This document shows positions 1 through 7,489 of a DNA stretch of 31,705 bases, one piece after another; the first letter of the stretch is position 1, and the number at the start of each line of letters is the position of its first letter. The notes beneath the pieces were generated by a model. It was given only the letters and a program-made list of their open reading frames with translations. It ran no database searches and was not told the origin of the DNA. The stretch is from NCBI GenBank assembly GCA_002408065.1, contig DHQI01000050.1, positions 1 to 31,705 of the forward strand, given 5' to 3'. The position numbers were made by a program, and so were the translations under genes. Source of the DNA: Bacteroidales bacterium UBA5342 (GTDB taxonomy: Bacteria > Bacteroidota > Bacteroidia > Bacteroidales > UBA5342).

Positions 1-61
1 GACAAAAAAAGTGAATAGAAGTGATTTGCTAAACTTCTCCTCAGAAATCATGCTTGATCCC

Positions 62-293
62 TTATTAACAGGTAAACCTTTAAATAATATAGGTGTGATC
101 TGATAGTGAACCATTAAGAATAAAAGGTCTTACCTTTTATTCTTAAAATTCCCACGATCCCGATGCACATCGGGAGGGGCAGGTGTGTAATTAAACTCAG
201 CGAAGCTGCGCTATCAAATTCGCGGAATTCGTGGAAAAAAATGTCTTCTCTGTTTCAATTTTCGGCGCTATTGAGTTTTACCTGTACGCTACC
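62..293. repeat. Degenerate palindrome-rich repeat with inverted ends
   Basis: The sequence ACAGGTAA at 69-76 is mirrored by TTACCTGT at 278-285. The right end (278-293, ending GCTACC) matches the right end of the larger element at 9081-9350 (TTACTTGTAAACTACC). Between the ends lie two strong hairpins (114-146 and 158-175). I infer a decayed member of the same repeat family. No open reading frame fits inside, so any mobility would need proteins supplied elsewhere. Confidence 0.45.
114..146. terminator. Perfect 15-bp hairpin, possible terminator of an upstream gene
   Basis: The arms 114-128 and 132-146 are perfectly complementary with loop CTT. The stem is AT-rich and no clean T-run follows on either strand, so it may be a terminator for a gene outside the window or only part of the surrounding repeat. 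Confidence 0.35.
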
Positions 294-618
294 GCATACT
301 CATAACATTTATTTAACATAATTAACATTTGTAAAGAATTCAAAAAAAAGTGAATCGATGTTCATATTCTGACATATTGTTTGCTTACGTTTGTCCTGAC
401 AAAGCAAAATGATAGCATAAGTGCGCATGGGCGTGTGATATTTATACATAAACCTCTTTTTGTAACATGTTTTTTGGTCTGGTGCCCGGTGGCTCCCTTT
501 AGGGAAGTGAAGGGTGAGCGAGTGGATTTTGTTTAACTAAATAACATGGGGCTGGTGCTCGGTGTCTGAGCGATGCACTGAGCGGAGCCGAAGTGTGTTT
601 TGCCTGATAAGGCAAAAC

Positions 619-635
619 GTATCGAAGCCACAAGG
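619..635 (+). repeat. 17-bp dispersed repeat, copy 1
   Basis: GTATCGAAGCCACAAGG at 619-635 is identical to 2689-2705. Both copies sit just 3' of a hairpin (597-618 here, 2610-2680 there), so they are probably parts of one larger dispersed intergenic element. Confidence 0.6.
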
Positions 636-869
636 GGATATCGCAAGCACCGAAATGCACAAAACCAGCTACCGAAATGCAGGGGCTTAACATAAGATAA
701 GAATCAGAAAGAAAACAACAAGATGTAACAGTTAACTTCATCTTTTTGTAACACGATTGTAGTGTAGAAAGGGGTCATTTGTATAGCATTTAAGGACGGG
801 AAGCTTTCCTGACACTTTTTATTAATGCAGATATTATAAATTAATTAAACCAACAAAAATAAAAAACAA

Positions 870-2603
870 ATGAAAAAAATTACTTTACTTTTTACGATGT
901 TAGTCGTGGCGCTGATGGGGGTTATGGCACAAACAGTTTTAACACCAGGTGATATTGCAATAATTGGAGTCGGTTGTGATGCCCCTGATAGTTACTCTTT
1001 TGTAGCTTTAGTTGATTTAGAAGCTGGGACTGTAATTAATTTTACAGATAATGGTGTAAAATCAGATGGTACTATCAGAAGTGGTGAAGGTACTGAAGTG
1101 TGGACAGCACAAGCAGCAGTAAGTGCAGGAACTGTTGTAGCCTTAACTGGTTTAACTGGATTGTCTAGTAGTGGTGATCAGGTTGTAGCATATCAAGGAA
1201 CTGAACAGTCTCCTACATATATTTATATTGCAATGGCTAATAGTAGTGTTTTTCAGGTTGGAAGTGATGATTCCAATCAATCAGATTTACCAACAGGTTT
1301 GATTAATGGGACAACGGCAGTTGCAGCAGGTGCTGGTGCAGGGGATGAAGAAGAGTATGATAATGTTTGGTATTCTGGTGATGTAACTTCTGGAACTAAA
1401 GCTGAATTGTTAGCAGCAATTTCTAATAATGCAAATTGGACAGGTGATAATTCGTCTTATAGTCCTAAAAGTGGGTCTTTTACTGTGAATGCTGATGGTG
1501 CTGATCCAGCCCCAACCATCACCAATATTTCAAAATCATTAGAATTTACTTATGTGGAAGGCAACGGTCCAAGCCCTGTAGATTCTTTCTCTATCAAGGC
1601 AGATAACATCGTAGTACCTGTGTTGGTTGATCTTGGTGCTTTACCAACAAACTTTGATATTATGTCTACACCAGCAGGTGCTGCTATTGGTTCACCTATT
1701 AGCTTCGAAGTGAGCGGGTCTGTCGATACGACTTTCTATGTACGATTAAAAGCTGGTCTTAGTGCAGGTGCTTTCTCTGAAACCATTGCTATCGATACTT
1801 CTTTTGCTGTAGTAGATAAGAGTATAAGCATCGTTTCAGGTCAGGCAGAGAATGATTATGAAGTAGAGTTGGAAGGTGAAGTGTTACCCGAATCTTATGC
1901 TTTACCATTCGCCGAGGATTTTGAAGACGGCTTACCTATCGATTGGACTATTGATGCTGAAGTAGGCAGCGACTTATGGGAAAACAAAACGTATAGTGAA
2001 AATAGTTATATGCAAGCTTCTGCTTTTAATTCAGGAGATGCCGTGAATACTACTTGGTTGATTTCCCCAAAAATTAAGTTGGACGATACCGCTAAAGATG
2101 AGTTTACTTTTGATGTAAATACAGGGTATAGTACTGATGGTGATACTTTGACGATATGGTATACTACCAACTATACAGGAGATGCAAGCACTACTACCTG
2201 GACAGAATTCCCTGATGATTTCACCATTACAAAAACTCCTAATGGATATGGTTCTTTTGCAAATGCCGATAAAACAGATTTATCTGCTATTAACGGAACT
2301 ATCCAAATAGGTTTTAAATATTATGCTTATACCGATAATACAGGAACTTACCAGATAGATAATGTATCTGTGAAAGAATCTACAGTGACTCTATTGTCAG
2401 AAACTATTAGTGAAGTAAAAGTATTCGCCACCAACGGTGCTATCAACATCCGCGGCATAGAGCAAGAAGAGGTAACAGTATATGATATAGCAGGCCGTAT
2501 GGTAACTAAGCAAGTAGTAGCAGACCAAGGCAGCATTGCTGTGAAGGGCGGTATCTACTTAGTACGTGTAGCTGGTACAGTAACTAAGGTTGCTGTTAAG
2601 TAA
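870..2603 (+). CDS. Secreted lamin-tail-like / choice-of-anchor-J protein with T9SS tail
   Basis: This 577-residue protein starts at an ATG with an A-rich leader and has a typical signal peptide (about residues 1-20, ending VMAQ). Residues 22-210 contain GDIAIIG, FVALVDLEAGT and INFTDNG, a pattern known to me from lamin-tail-like domains of Bacteroidota surface proteins and extracellular nucleases. Residues about 215-335 form an uncharacterised beta-rich region. Residues about 341-505 are a choice-of-anchor-J domain (FAEDFEDGLP, then TTWLISPKI). The last 70 residues are a type A T9SS sorting tail (VYDIAGR, GGIYLVRV), although the usual YPNP motif is missing. No catalytic residues were recognised, so I infer a surface or secreted binding protein. 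Codon use becomes less AT-rich near nt 1500, at the first domain boundary. Confidence 0.85.
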   Translation: MKKITLLFTMLVVALMGVMAQTVLTPGDIAIIGVGCDAPDSYSFVALVDLEAGTVINFTDNGVKSDGTIRSGEGTEVWTAQAAVSAGTVVALTGLTGLSSSGDQVVAYQGTEQSPTYIYIAMANSSVFQVGSDDSNQSDLPTGLINGTTAVAAGAGAGDEEEYDNVWYSGDVTSGTKAELLAAISNNANWTGDNSSYSPKSGSFTVNADGADPAPTITNISKSLEFTYVEGNGPSPVDSFSIKADNIVVPVLVDLGALPTNFDIMSTPAGAAIGSPISFEVSGSVDTTFYVRLKAGLSAGAFSETIAIDTSFAVVDKSISIVSGQAENDYEVELEGEVLPESYALPFAEDFEDGLPIDWTIDAEVGSDLWENKTYSENSYMQASAFNSGDAVNTTWLISPKIKLDDTAKDEFTFDVNTGYSTDGDTLTIWYTTNYTGDASTTTWTEFPDDFTITKTPNGYGSFANADKTDLSAINGTIQIGFKYYAYTDNTGTYQIDNVSVKESTVTLLSETISEVKVFATNGAINIRGIEQEEVTVYDIAGRMVTKQVVADQGSIAVKGGIYLVRVAGTVTKVAVK

Positions 2604-2609
2604 TAATAC

Positions 2610-2680
2610 CTCCGCCTTCGATACGATTTTTTTCGATGCCTGAGTGTCCCGATGTATATCGGGATGTATCGAAGGCGGAG
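2610..2680. repeat. Two-level nested hairpin
   Basis: A perfect 15-bp outer stem (2610-2624 with 2666-2680) encloses an inner TCCCGAT-GTAT-ATCGGGA stem (2647-2664). The inner palindrome has the same arms as the one at 158-175. A run of seven A follows on the plus strand, and a T-run (2627-2633) lies just inside the left arm, so this is not a classical plus-strand terminator. It could still end transcription of the gene at 870, which stops 7 bp before it. Confidence 0.6.
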
Positions 2681-2953
2681 AAAAAAATGTATCGAAGCCA
2701 CAAGGATTTAAAGCCACTGAGAATAGACTTCCGGTGGCTTTCTTTGGCTAAACAACCCGACGATGTTTCGCCCACTGCGTCGGGTATGTTAGCCTTTATT
2801 ATTTTGCTTTTAGTAGAATGAGCGACGCCGTTTTGTTGCACAACAAAACAGAAAAGAAGAAAAATACATATTGTGGGACATCGTGCATGTGAATTTTAAT
2901 TTACATTTGCGCCCCCACTTTTTTAAGGAATCAGAAGAAATAGAAAAGCAGGG
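2681..2953. other. Rest of the intergenic region between the 870 gene and the bcp leader
   Basis: It holds the second copy of the 17-bp repeat (2689-2705) and then repeat-like sequence. Frames of 61 and 81 codons overlap here on opposite strands (2636-2821 and 2596-2841), but both read through the hairpin and look like chance openings. The last 80 bases hold the presumed bcp promoter. Confidence 0.5.
2902..2909 (+). promoter_or_regulatory. -7 promoter box for the bcp transcript
   Basis: TACATTTG followed by C matches the Bacteroidota primary sigma -7 consensus TAnnTTTG. No good -33 TTTG is visible at 19-21 bp upstream. The implied leader before bcp is about 110 nt, long enough to hold the short ORF at 2954. 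Confidence 0.6.
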
Positions 2954-3028
2954 ATGATGGCTGAACAAACAAAGAGGCCATGGTGTTACACTTTTTTAAG
3001 AAGATCATTTAAACCCATCAAGGAATGA
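2954..3028 (+). CDS. Possible 24-residue leader peptide overlapping bcp
   Basis: A double ATG (2954 and 2957) preceded by GCAGGG opens a 24-codon frame beginning MMAEQTKRPW and rich in Lys and Arg. Its TGA stop at 3026-3028 overlaps the bcp ATG at 3025-3027 in the classic ATGA arrangement of translational coupling. It lies downstream of the presumed promoter, so it would be on the bcp mRNA. I do not recognise the peptide. It may be a regulatory upstream ORF, a small conserved protein, or chance; the exact stop-start overlap is the main argument that it is real. Confidence 0.4.
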   Translation: MMAEQTKRPWCYTFLRRSFKPIKE

Positions 3029-3492
3029 TAACACTACAAGCAGGAGACAAAGCTCCCGTGTTTACGGGGCTGAATCAGGATGAGAAAACGATCTCATTGA
3101 GCGATTACAAAGGAAAAAAAGTAATCCTTTACTTTTATCCGCGAGACAATACACCCGGCTGTACCAAAGAAGCTTGCAACCTGAACGATAACCTGTCTGA
3201 CTTGACGGAAAAGGGTTTTGTGGTGATAGGCGTAAGCCCCGACAGTGTAGCATCACACCAAAAGTTCAGAGCTAAGTACGACCTTAACTTTGAGCTGATA
3301 GCCGATACCGAAAAAGAAATCCTTAACCTTTACGGCGCCTATGGCGAAAAGAAACTATACGGCAAAGTGTCGATGGGCGTGCTGCGTTCTACCTTTATCA
3401 TCGATGAGGAAGGAACCATAGAAGCCGTGATTAAATCCGTGAAAACAAAAGAAGCCACCGAACAGATATATAAGAAACTAGGTTTACAGTAG
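3025..3492 (+). CDS. bcp: Thioredoxin-dependent thiol peroxidase (BCP / PrxQ type)
   Basis: This 155-residue cytoplasmic peroxiredoxin is the normal length for the family. It should reduce hydrogen peroxide and organic hydroperoxides with electrons from thioredoxin. The peroxidatic cysteine is Cys46 in the DNTPGCTKE motif and the resolving cysteine is Cys51 on the same helix, as in BCP/PrxQ proteins. The supporting Thr43 and Pro44 are present, followed by VIGVSPDS and the C-terminal RSTFIIDEEG strand. There is no signal peptide. The ATG at 3025 follows AAGGA closely and is the only sensible start. It stands alone between two secreted-protein genes, and its start overlaps the stop of a 24-codon upstream frame. 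Confidence 0.96.
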   Translation: MITLQAGDKAPVFTGLNQDEKTISLSDYKGKKVILYFYPRDNTPGCTKEACNLNDNLSDLTEKGFVVIGVSPDSVASHQKFRAKYDLNFELIADTEKEILNLYGAYGEKKLYGKVSMGVLRSTFIIDEEGTIEAVIKSVKTKEATEQIYKKLGLQ

Positions 3493-3854
3493 GCAGTAAT
3501 TTAGCCCCGCTTTCTTGGGTCATATCCAACTATCTAACTTTGGAGATGCTTCCATTAAGGGGGGAGAAATGAGGGGTGAGAATTTGGAAAAACGTTAAGC
3601 CGCAGCGCGGCTTTGTTTTAGTAGCCACGGGTTTTAACCCGTGGTAAAAATATAGCGCAGAATGAAAAAATGCCGTGTACAATCTGCTTTATGAGCAAAA
3701 TTTGTGTCGGCATTAAACAAACATATAAAAAAATGCAAACCAACTATCAACAAGGCGTTTGCAAAACGAGTTAAATAAAAGTTTTCAGTAGACAGTATAA
3801 GCAGCCTTCGGCTGATGTCTTTTTCTACTTCAGCTGAATTCCATTTGTCCTAAT

Positions 3855-3879
3855 GTAGAGACGCAATATTTTGCGTCTT
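3855..3879. repeat. GTAGAGACGC...GCGTCT palindrome, copy 1
   Basis: GTAGAGACGCAATATTTTGC continuing to GTCTT forms an 8-bp perfect stem (3859-3866 / 3871-3878). A degenerate copy lies at 30336-30357 after the sulfatase gene. It is a dispersed intergenic palindrome with no coding capacity. Confidence 0.6.
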
Positions 3880-3887
3880 CTGTATTA

Positions 3888-3978
3888 GGTCACTGAACAA
3901 AGGTCACTGAACAAAGGTCACTGAGCGGAGAGGTCACTGAGCACATTCGACAAGCTCAGTAACCACCTGTCGAATGTG
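3888..3978. repeat. GGTCACTGA tandem repeat followed by an inverted repeat
   Basis: GGTCACTGA occurs four times, at 3888, 3902, 3916 and 3932 (spacings 14, 14 and 16 bp). It is followed by a 10-bp inverted repeat CACATTCGAC (3942-3951) / GTCGAATGTG (3969-3978). A related CACTGAGCGGAG string lies at about 576-587. I take it as a dispersed Bacteroidota intergenic repeat with local expansion. Confidence 0.65.
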
Positions 3979-4054
3979 TCGAAGTGCCGGGAACAAAACA
4001 ATAAACAACAAATAAAAAAACAACACAAATAATTTTAATTTAAAACAAAAAGAG

Positions 4055-7000
4055 ATGAAACGAAACTTACTATTAACAATGGTTCTGGCATTGTTTGCCT
4101 GGACGGGGATGAGTGCTCAGATTATTAGTCAGTATATTGAGACTAATTCAGGTACAACACCTAAAGGTCTAGAAATTTGGAATAATACAGATGCTTCTTT
4201 AGATTTTGCATCTAAAAACTTGGAAATATTAAAAGGAGGTAACGGTGGAGCTTTTCAAAATGTTACAACAGTATCTACTGGTACATTAAATGCAGGAGCA
4301 GTGATGATTATTGGAACTTCTGATATGGAGGCTGTAGCCACTTCTACATCTGTAGCTTTTAATTTAAAAGCATTTTCTTTTAATGGGGATGATGCTTTGG
4401 CTGTTGTTTATGGTGGTGATACTACTGATGTGTTTGGAACACCAGGTAAAGATCCTGGTTCAGAGTGGGTTGGAAATTCTGTTAGCACAAAAAATTCTAA
4501 TATTGCACTAAAAGTCGGAATTACAACTGGAGATACAGATGGTTGGTCTGATCCTAGTGAGAGATTTGAATATATAGCAGCAGGGAGTGATTTAACTGGT
4601 TTTGGTGTGGCTCCAGTTATTATTGATGCCACAATCCCAGACACCATCCCACCCGTATGGGCAACAGATTACCCTATGTCAGGCAACGCTAACGATACCT
4701 CTTTTCAGATGCTCTTTAAGCTAAATGAGCCGGGTGTGGTTTATGGCGTTATTTATGATGAAGAACAAGCTACAATGCCTACTTTGGCAGAAGTATTAGC
4801 TGCAGCACGTAGCGGTCAAGGTGCCGATAGTGTCCTTATTCCTTCTACTGCCGAGGTAGCCTATACTATTAGTGGTGATGTAGGCGATACAAGTCATATC
4901 TACGTCTTTGCTGTCGATACTTCTGGTAATATTGATTCTACGGTTATTTATTTTACCGGTGTGCCGGAAAAACAACCAATATTGATTGCTTCTGAAAATT
5001 TTGACGGCAGTCTTGGTGCTTTTACCGAGTATAGTGTGGTAGGTGACCAAAAATGGGCTGCAGGAGAGTATGGCGGCATATCTTATGCTAAGATAAGTGG
5101 ATATACCTCATCAGCAAATGCTAATGAAGACTGGCTAATCTCTCCGGTGATTAACTTAGATGATTCAGAAGGTGAATTTTTAAATTTTGAGAGTGCACGT
5201 AATTATGGCGATGCTGCATTACAACTGGAGGTAAAATATTCCACAGATTACACAGGCGCTGGCGATCCTACTACTGCTACATGGACAGCTTTAGATGCTG
5301 TTGTAGCTACAGAGGATGGGTATAAATGGACTTCGTCTGGTGATGTTGATTTATCAACAATGCAGGGTGATTTTTACATTGCTTTTGTATATACATCTAC
5401 GACAGAGTCTGCTCCAACATGGGAAGTGGCTAATATACAGGTGTATGGTTTTATTGATGAGACAAAAGATGCCACATTAGCTTCATTAAGCGTTTATGGT
5501 TCAGAAATCGAAGGTTTCGATCCGGGCGTAAAAGACTATGTATATCATCTACCAGTGAATCACACAGAAGTGCCGGCTGTAGAGGCTGAGGCCAAAGTAG
5601 ATGGTGCTATGGCTGTAGTCACTCCTGCATCAGACTTGAATGGCGATGCTGCGGCACGTACCACTACTATTGAGGTAACAGCTACCGATGGTGTTACTAA
5701 AGAGACTTATACCATTCTTTTCAACCCGGCTGTGGCGGCAAGTAATATTGCTGAGATTAAAGCGGGTGACGAAAACCGTATCTACGGTTTAGCTAATCCT
5801 GCCTTAGTAACCGTGACAAATAGTTATAGAAACCGTCGTTTTATTCAGGACGAATCAGGAGCTATTATGATTTATGATGCTTCTGGTGTCATTACTACTG
5901 ATATTGCGGCTGGTGATTCTATCTTAGGTGTGATAGGTAAGTTAGGAAAAGTAAGCGGAATGACCGTGTTTGTGCCGGATTCTGCTATAGTAACAGTATT
6001 AAGCAGTGGAAACGAAGTGATGGCTGAAGAGGTAACAATAGCTGCTATGGAAGCTAACGCTGATGCTTATATGCACAAATATATTAAAGTGACGGATGCG
6101 GCCTTTGTAGAGCCCGAAGGTGAATTTAGCAATGGTAAAAACTATGATATTACCGATGCGGCAGATACGATGGTATTACGTACTGACTTTTATGGCGCTG
6201 TTTCCGGTCCTATCCCTACGGCTACAGGTGATATCTCTGGTGTGCTCTTGGCTTACTACAGTACTTTACAGTTGGTGCCTACCAGCAACGATGATTTAGA
6301 TTTTGCTGCTCCGGAAATTACTGGTTTTACCCCAATACCGGATATTGTACTGGATTCTAATTTGAATGTAGTAGAAATGTATAACTTGTCAGAATTAGGT
6401 TTGTTGCCTGAAACTATTGAATTGCTTTACGATGGTGGTTCGGTAACTGTAGATGTTGAGAATTGGTATTCTCCTGATGAAATTGACGAGTGGGAAGATA
6501 CTGTTGGAACCTTTACATTCGCACCATTCTTTGAGTTGTCTGATGACTATATGTTGTCAAACTATGAAATTTTTGATACCGCATTAACTCTTGTCATAAA
6601 TGTGCCTCAGACTTATTATGCTTTAAATGTACCTTTCACTGAGGATTTTGAAGCTGCCGAGGTAGGTAAAGCTTTTGAGGCAAGAGAATGGTATAACTAC
6701 GATGATGAGGGCGAAAAATATTGGAATACTAAATTTAGTAGTGCTCAGAATAGTAACTATGTAGAAATGACATCTTATCAATCTCCTGATGCTAAAAACG
6801 CTGTGTGGTTAGAAACTCCATTTATCAATATGGCAAACACCTCAAATGAGGAGCTCACATTTGATGTTCTGGTTAGTTATTACGATACCGCTTGTCTTAC
6901 AATTTTACTTTATGATTTTGAGACTGATAGCGCTTATGATATTACTTCTCAGTTTACATTGCCTACTATGCCTACTGATGCTGAAGGTGCTTGGGTTAAT

Positions 7001-7369
7001 GCGGGTACTGCCGACTTAAGCTCTTACTCAGGATTGATTTATCTAGCCTTTGTGTATGAGGGAAATCCAACAGATGCAACGACTTTAATTGGTTTGGACA
7101 ACATCAGCATAACAGAAGGAGCTACCGCCATCCATAAAGTAGCTGCAAACACCGTAGCTGTTTATCCAAATCCTGCTGTGTCTGCTATTCAGCTGTCAGC
7201 TGATGTGGAAGCGCTTGAATTAATTAACTTGTCTGGCAAAACAGTCCTTGCTATTAGCAACGTAGCAGCTCGTCAGTCAGTAGATATTTCTTCTATCGAA
7301 AACGGTGTTTACTTTGTAAAAGCCCGTGTAAACGGTACTACTGAAATCTCTAAATTGATTAAAAAATAA
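4055..7369 (+). CDS. Large multidomain secreted protein: lamin-tail-like, two anchor-J, OB-fold, T9SS tail
   Basis: This 1104-residue protein has a signal peptide (1-21, ending GMSAQ). In order it shows: a lamin-tail-like domain (about 22-190, with GLEIWNN and FNGDDALAV); a fibronectin-like linker domain (about 195-305); a first choice-of-anchor-J domain (about 308-466, ENFDGSLGAF and DWLISPVINL); a cadherin-like beta-sandwich (about 469-560, VKDYVYHLP); an OB-fold-like domain (about 562-752, NRRFIQDESGAIMIYD) of the kind linked to secreted nucleases; a second anchor-J domain (about 853-1023, FTEDFEAAE); and a type A T9SS tail (about 1027-1104, VYPNP, GVYFVKA). No nuclease active site was found. 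I infer a surface binding or scaffold partner of the nucleases downstream. An intrinsic terminator follows 14 bp after the stop. Confidence 0.85.
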   Translation: MKRNLLLTMVLALFAWTGMSAQIISQYIETNSGTTPKGLEIWNNTDASLDFASKNLEILKGGNGGAFQNVTTVSTGTLNAGAVMIIGTSDMEAVATSTSVAFNLKAFSFNGDDALAVVYGGDTTDVFGTPGKDPGSEWVGNSVSTKNSNIALKVGITTGDTDGWSDPSERFEYIAAGSDLTGFGVAPVIIDATIPDTIPPVWATDYPMSGNANDTSFQMLFKLNEPGVVYGVIYDEEQATMPTLAEVLAAARSGQGADSVLIPSTAEVAYTISGDVGDTSHIYVFAVDTSGNIDSTVIYFTGVPEKQPILIASENFDGSLGAFTEYSVVGDQKWAAGEYGGISYAKISGYTSSANANEDWLISPVINLDDSEGEFLNFESARNYGDAALQLEVKYSTDYTGAGDPTTATWTALDAVVATEDGYKWTSSGDVDLSTMQGDFYIAFVYTSTTESAPTWEVANIQVYGFIDETKDATLASLSVYGSEIEGFDPGVKDYVYHLPVNHTEVPAVEAEAKVDGAMAVVTPASDLNGDAAARTTTIEVTATDGVTKETYTILFNPAVAASNIAEIKAGDENRIYGLANPALVTVTNSYRNRRFIQDESGAIMIYDASGVITTDIAAGDSILGVIGKLGKVSGMTVFVPDSAIVTVLSSGNEVMAEEVTIAAMEANADAYMHKYIKVTDAAFVEPEGEFSNGKNYDITDAADTMVLRTDFYGAVSGPIPTATGDISGVLLAYYSTLQLVPTSNDDLDFAAPEITGFTPIPDIVLDSNLNVVEMYNLSELGLLPETIELLYDGGSVTVDVENWYSPDEIDEWEDTVGTFTFAPFFELSDDYMLSNYEIFDTALTLVINVPQTYYALNVPFTEDFEAAEVGKAFEAREWYNYDDEGEKYWNTKFSSAQNSNYVEMTSYQSPDAKNAVWLETPFINMANTSNEELTFDVLVSYYDTACLTILLYDFETDSAYDITSQFTLPTMPTDAEGAWVNAGTADLSSYSGLIYLAFVYEGNPTDATTLIGLDNISITEGATAIHKVAANTVAVYPNPAVSAIQLSADVEALELINLSGKTVLAISNVAARQSVDISSIENGVYFVKARVNGTTEISKLIKK

Positions 7370-7383
7370 TTAGATTAACATTT

Positions 7384-7431
7384 ACCTCCAACGTTTCTAT
7401 GAGGTGTCAAACGAAACGTTGGAGGTTTTTT
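7384..7431 (+). terminator. Intrinsic terminator after the 4055 gene
   Basis: A perfect 14-bp stem (7384-7397 with 7413-7426, core CCTCCAACGTTTC) and a 15-nt loop are followed by a run of six T. It lies 14 bp after the stop codon, a textbook position. Confidence 0.9.
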
Positions 7432-7489
7432 AACCTTAAAATCTTAGCACTGCTTTATGTCTAAGTTGTGCTTTTTTTAACAAAATACA

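Larger units (their letters stand above)
1..869. other. Gene-free, repeat-rich intergenic region
   Basis: I see no convincing gene here; one 80-codon minus-strand frame at 499-741 runs through palindromic repeats and resembles nothing. The region holds a perfect 15-bp hairpin with a 3-nt loop (114-128 / 132-146), a TCCCGAT-4nt-ATCGGGA hairpin (158-175), a GTTTTGCC-6nt-GGCAAAAC hairpin (597-618), and a 17-bp sequence at 619-635 found again at 2689-2705. The last 100 bases are AT-rich and lead into the gene at 870. No TAnnTTTG box was recognised close to that gene. Confidence 0.6.
3493..4054. other. Gene-free intergenic region filled with short palindromes
   Basis: No gene was seen. Hairpins include GCCGC-agc-GCGGC (about 3600-3612), CCACGGGTT-tt-AACCCGTGG (3625-3644), CAGCC-ttc-GGCTG (about 3802-3814) and AGACGCAA-tatt-TTGCGTCT (3859-3878). 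A GGTCACTGA tandem array follows at 3888-3978. The final 70 bases are A-rich and lead to the start at 4055. No TAnnTTTG box was recognised. Confidence 0.6.

Noticed and set aside
499..741. 80-codon minus-strand frame
   Set aside because: It spans palindromic repeat sequence and no promoter or ribosome site supports it.
2596..2841. Overlapping 81- and 61-codon frames on opposite strands
   Set aside because: Both read through the nested hairpin and dispersed repeat and have no recognisable protein features.
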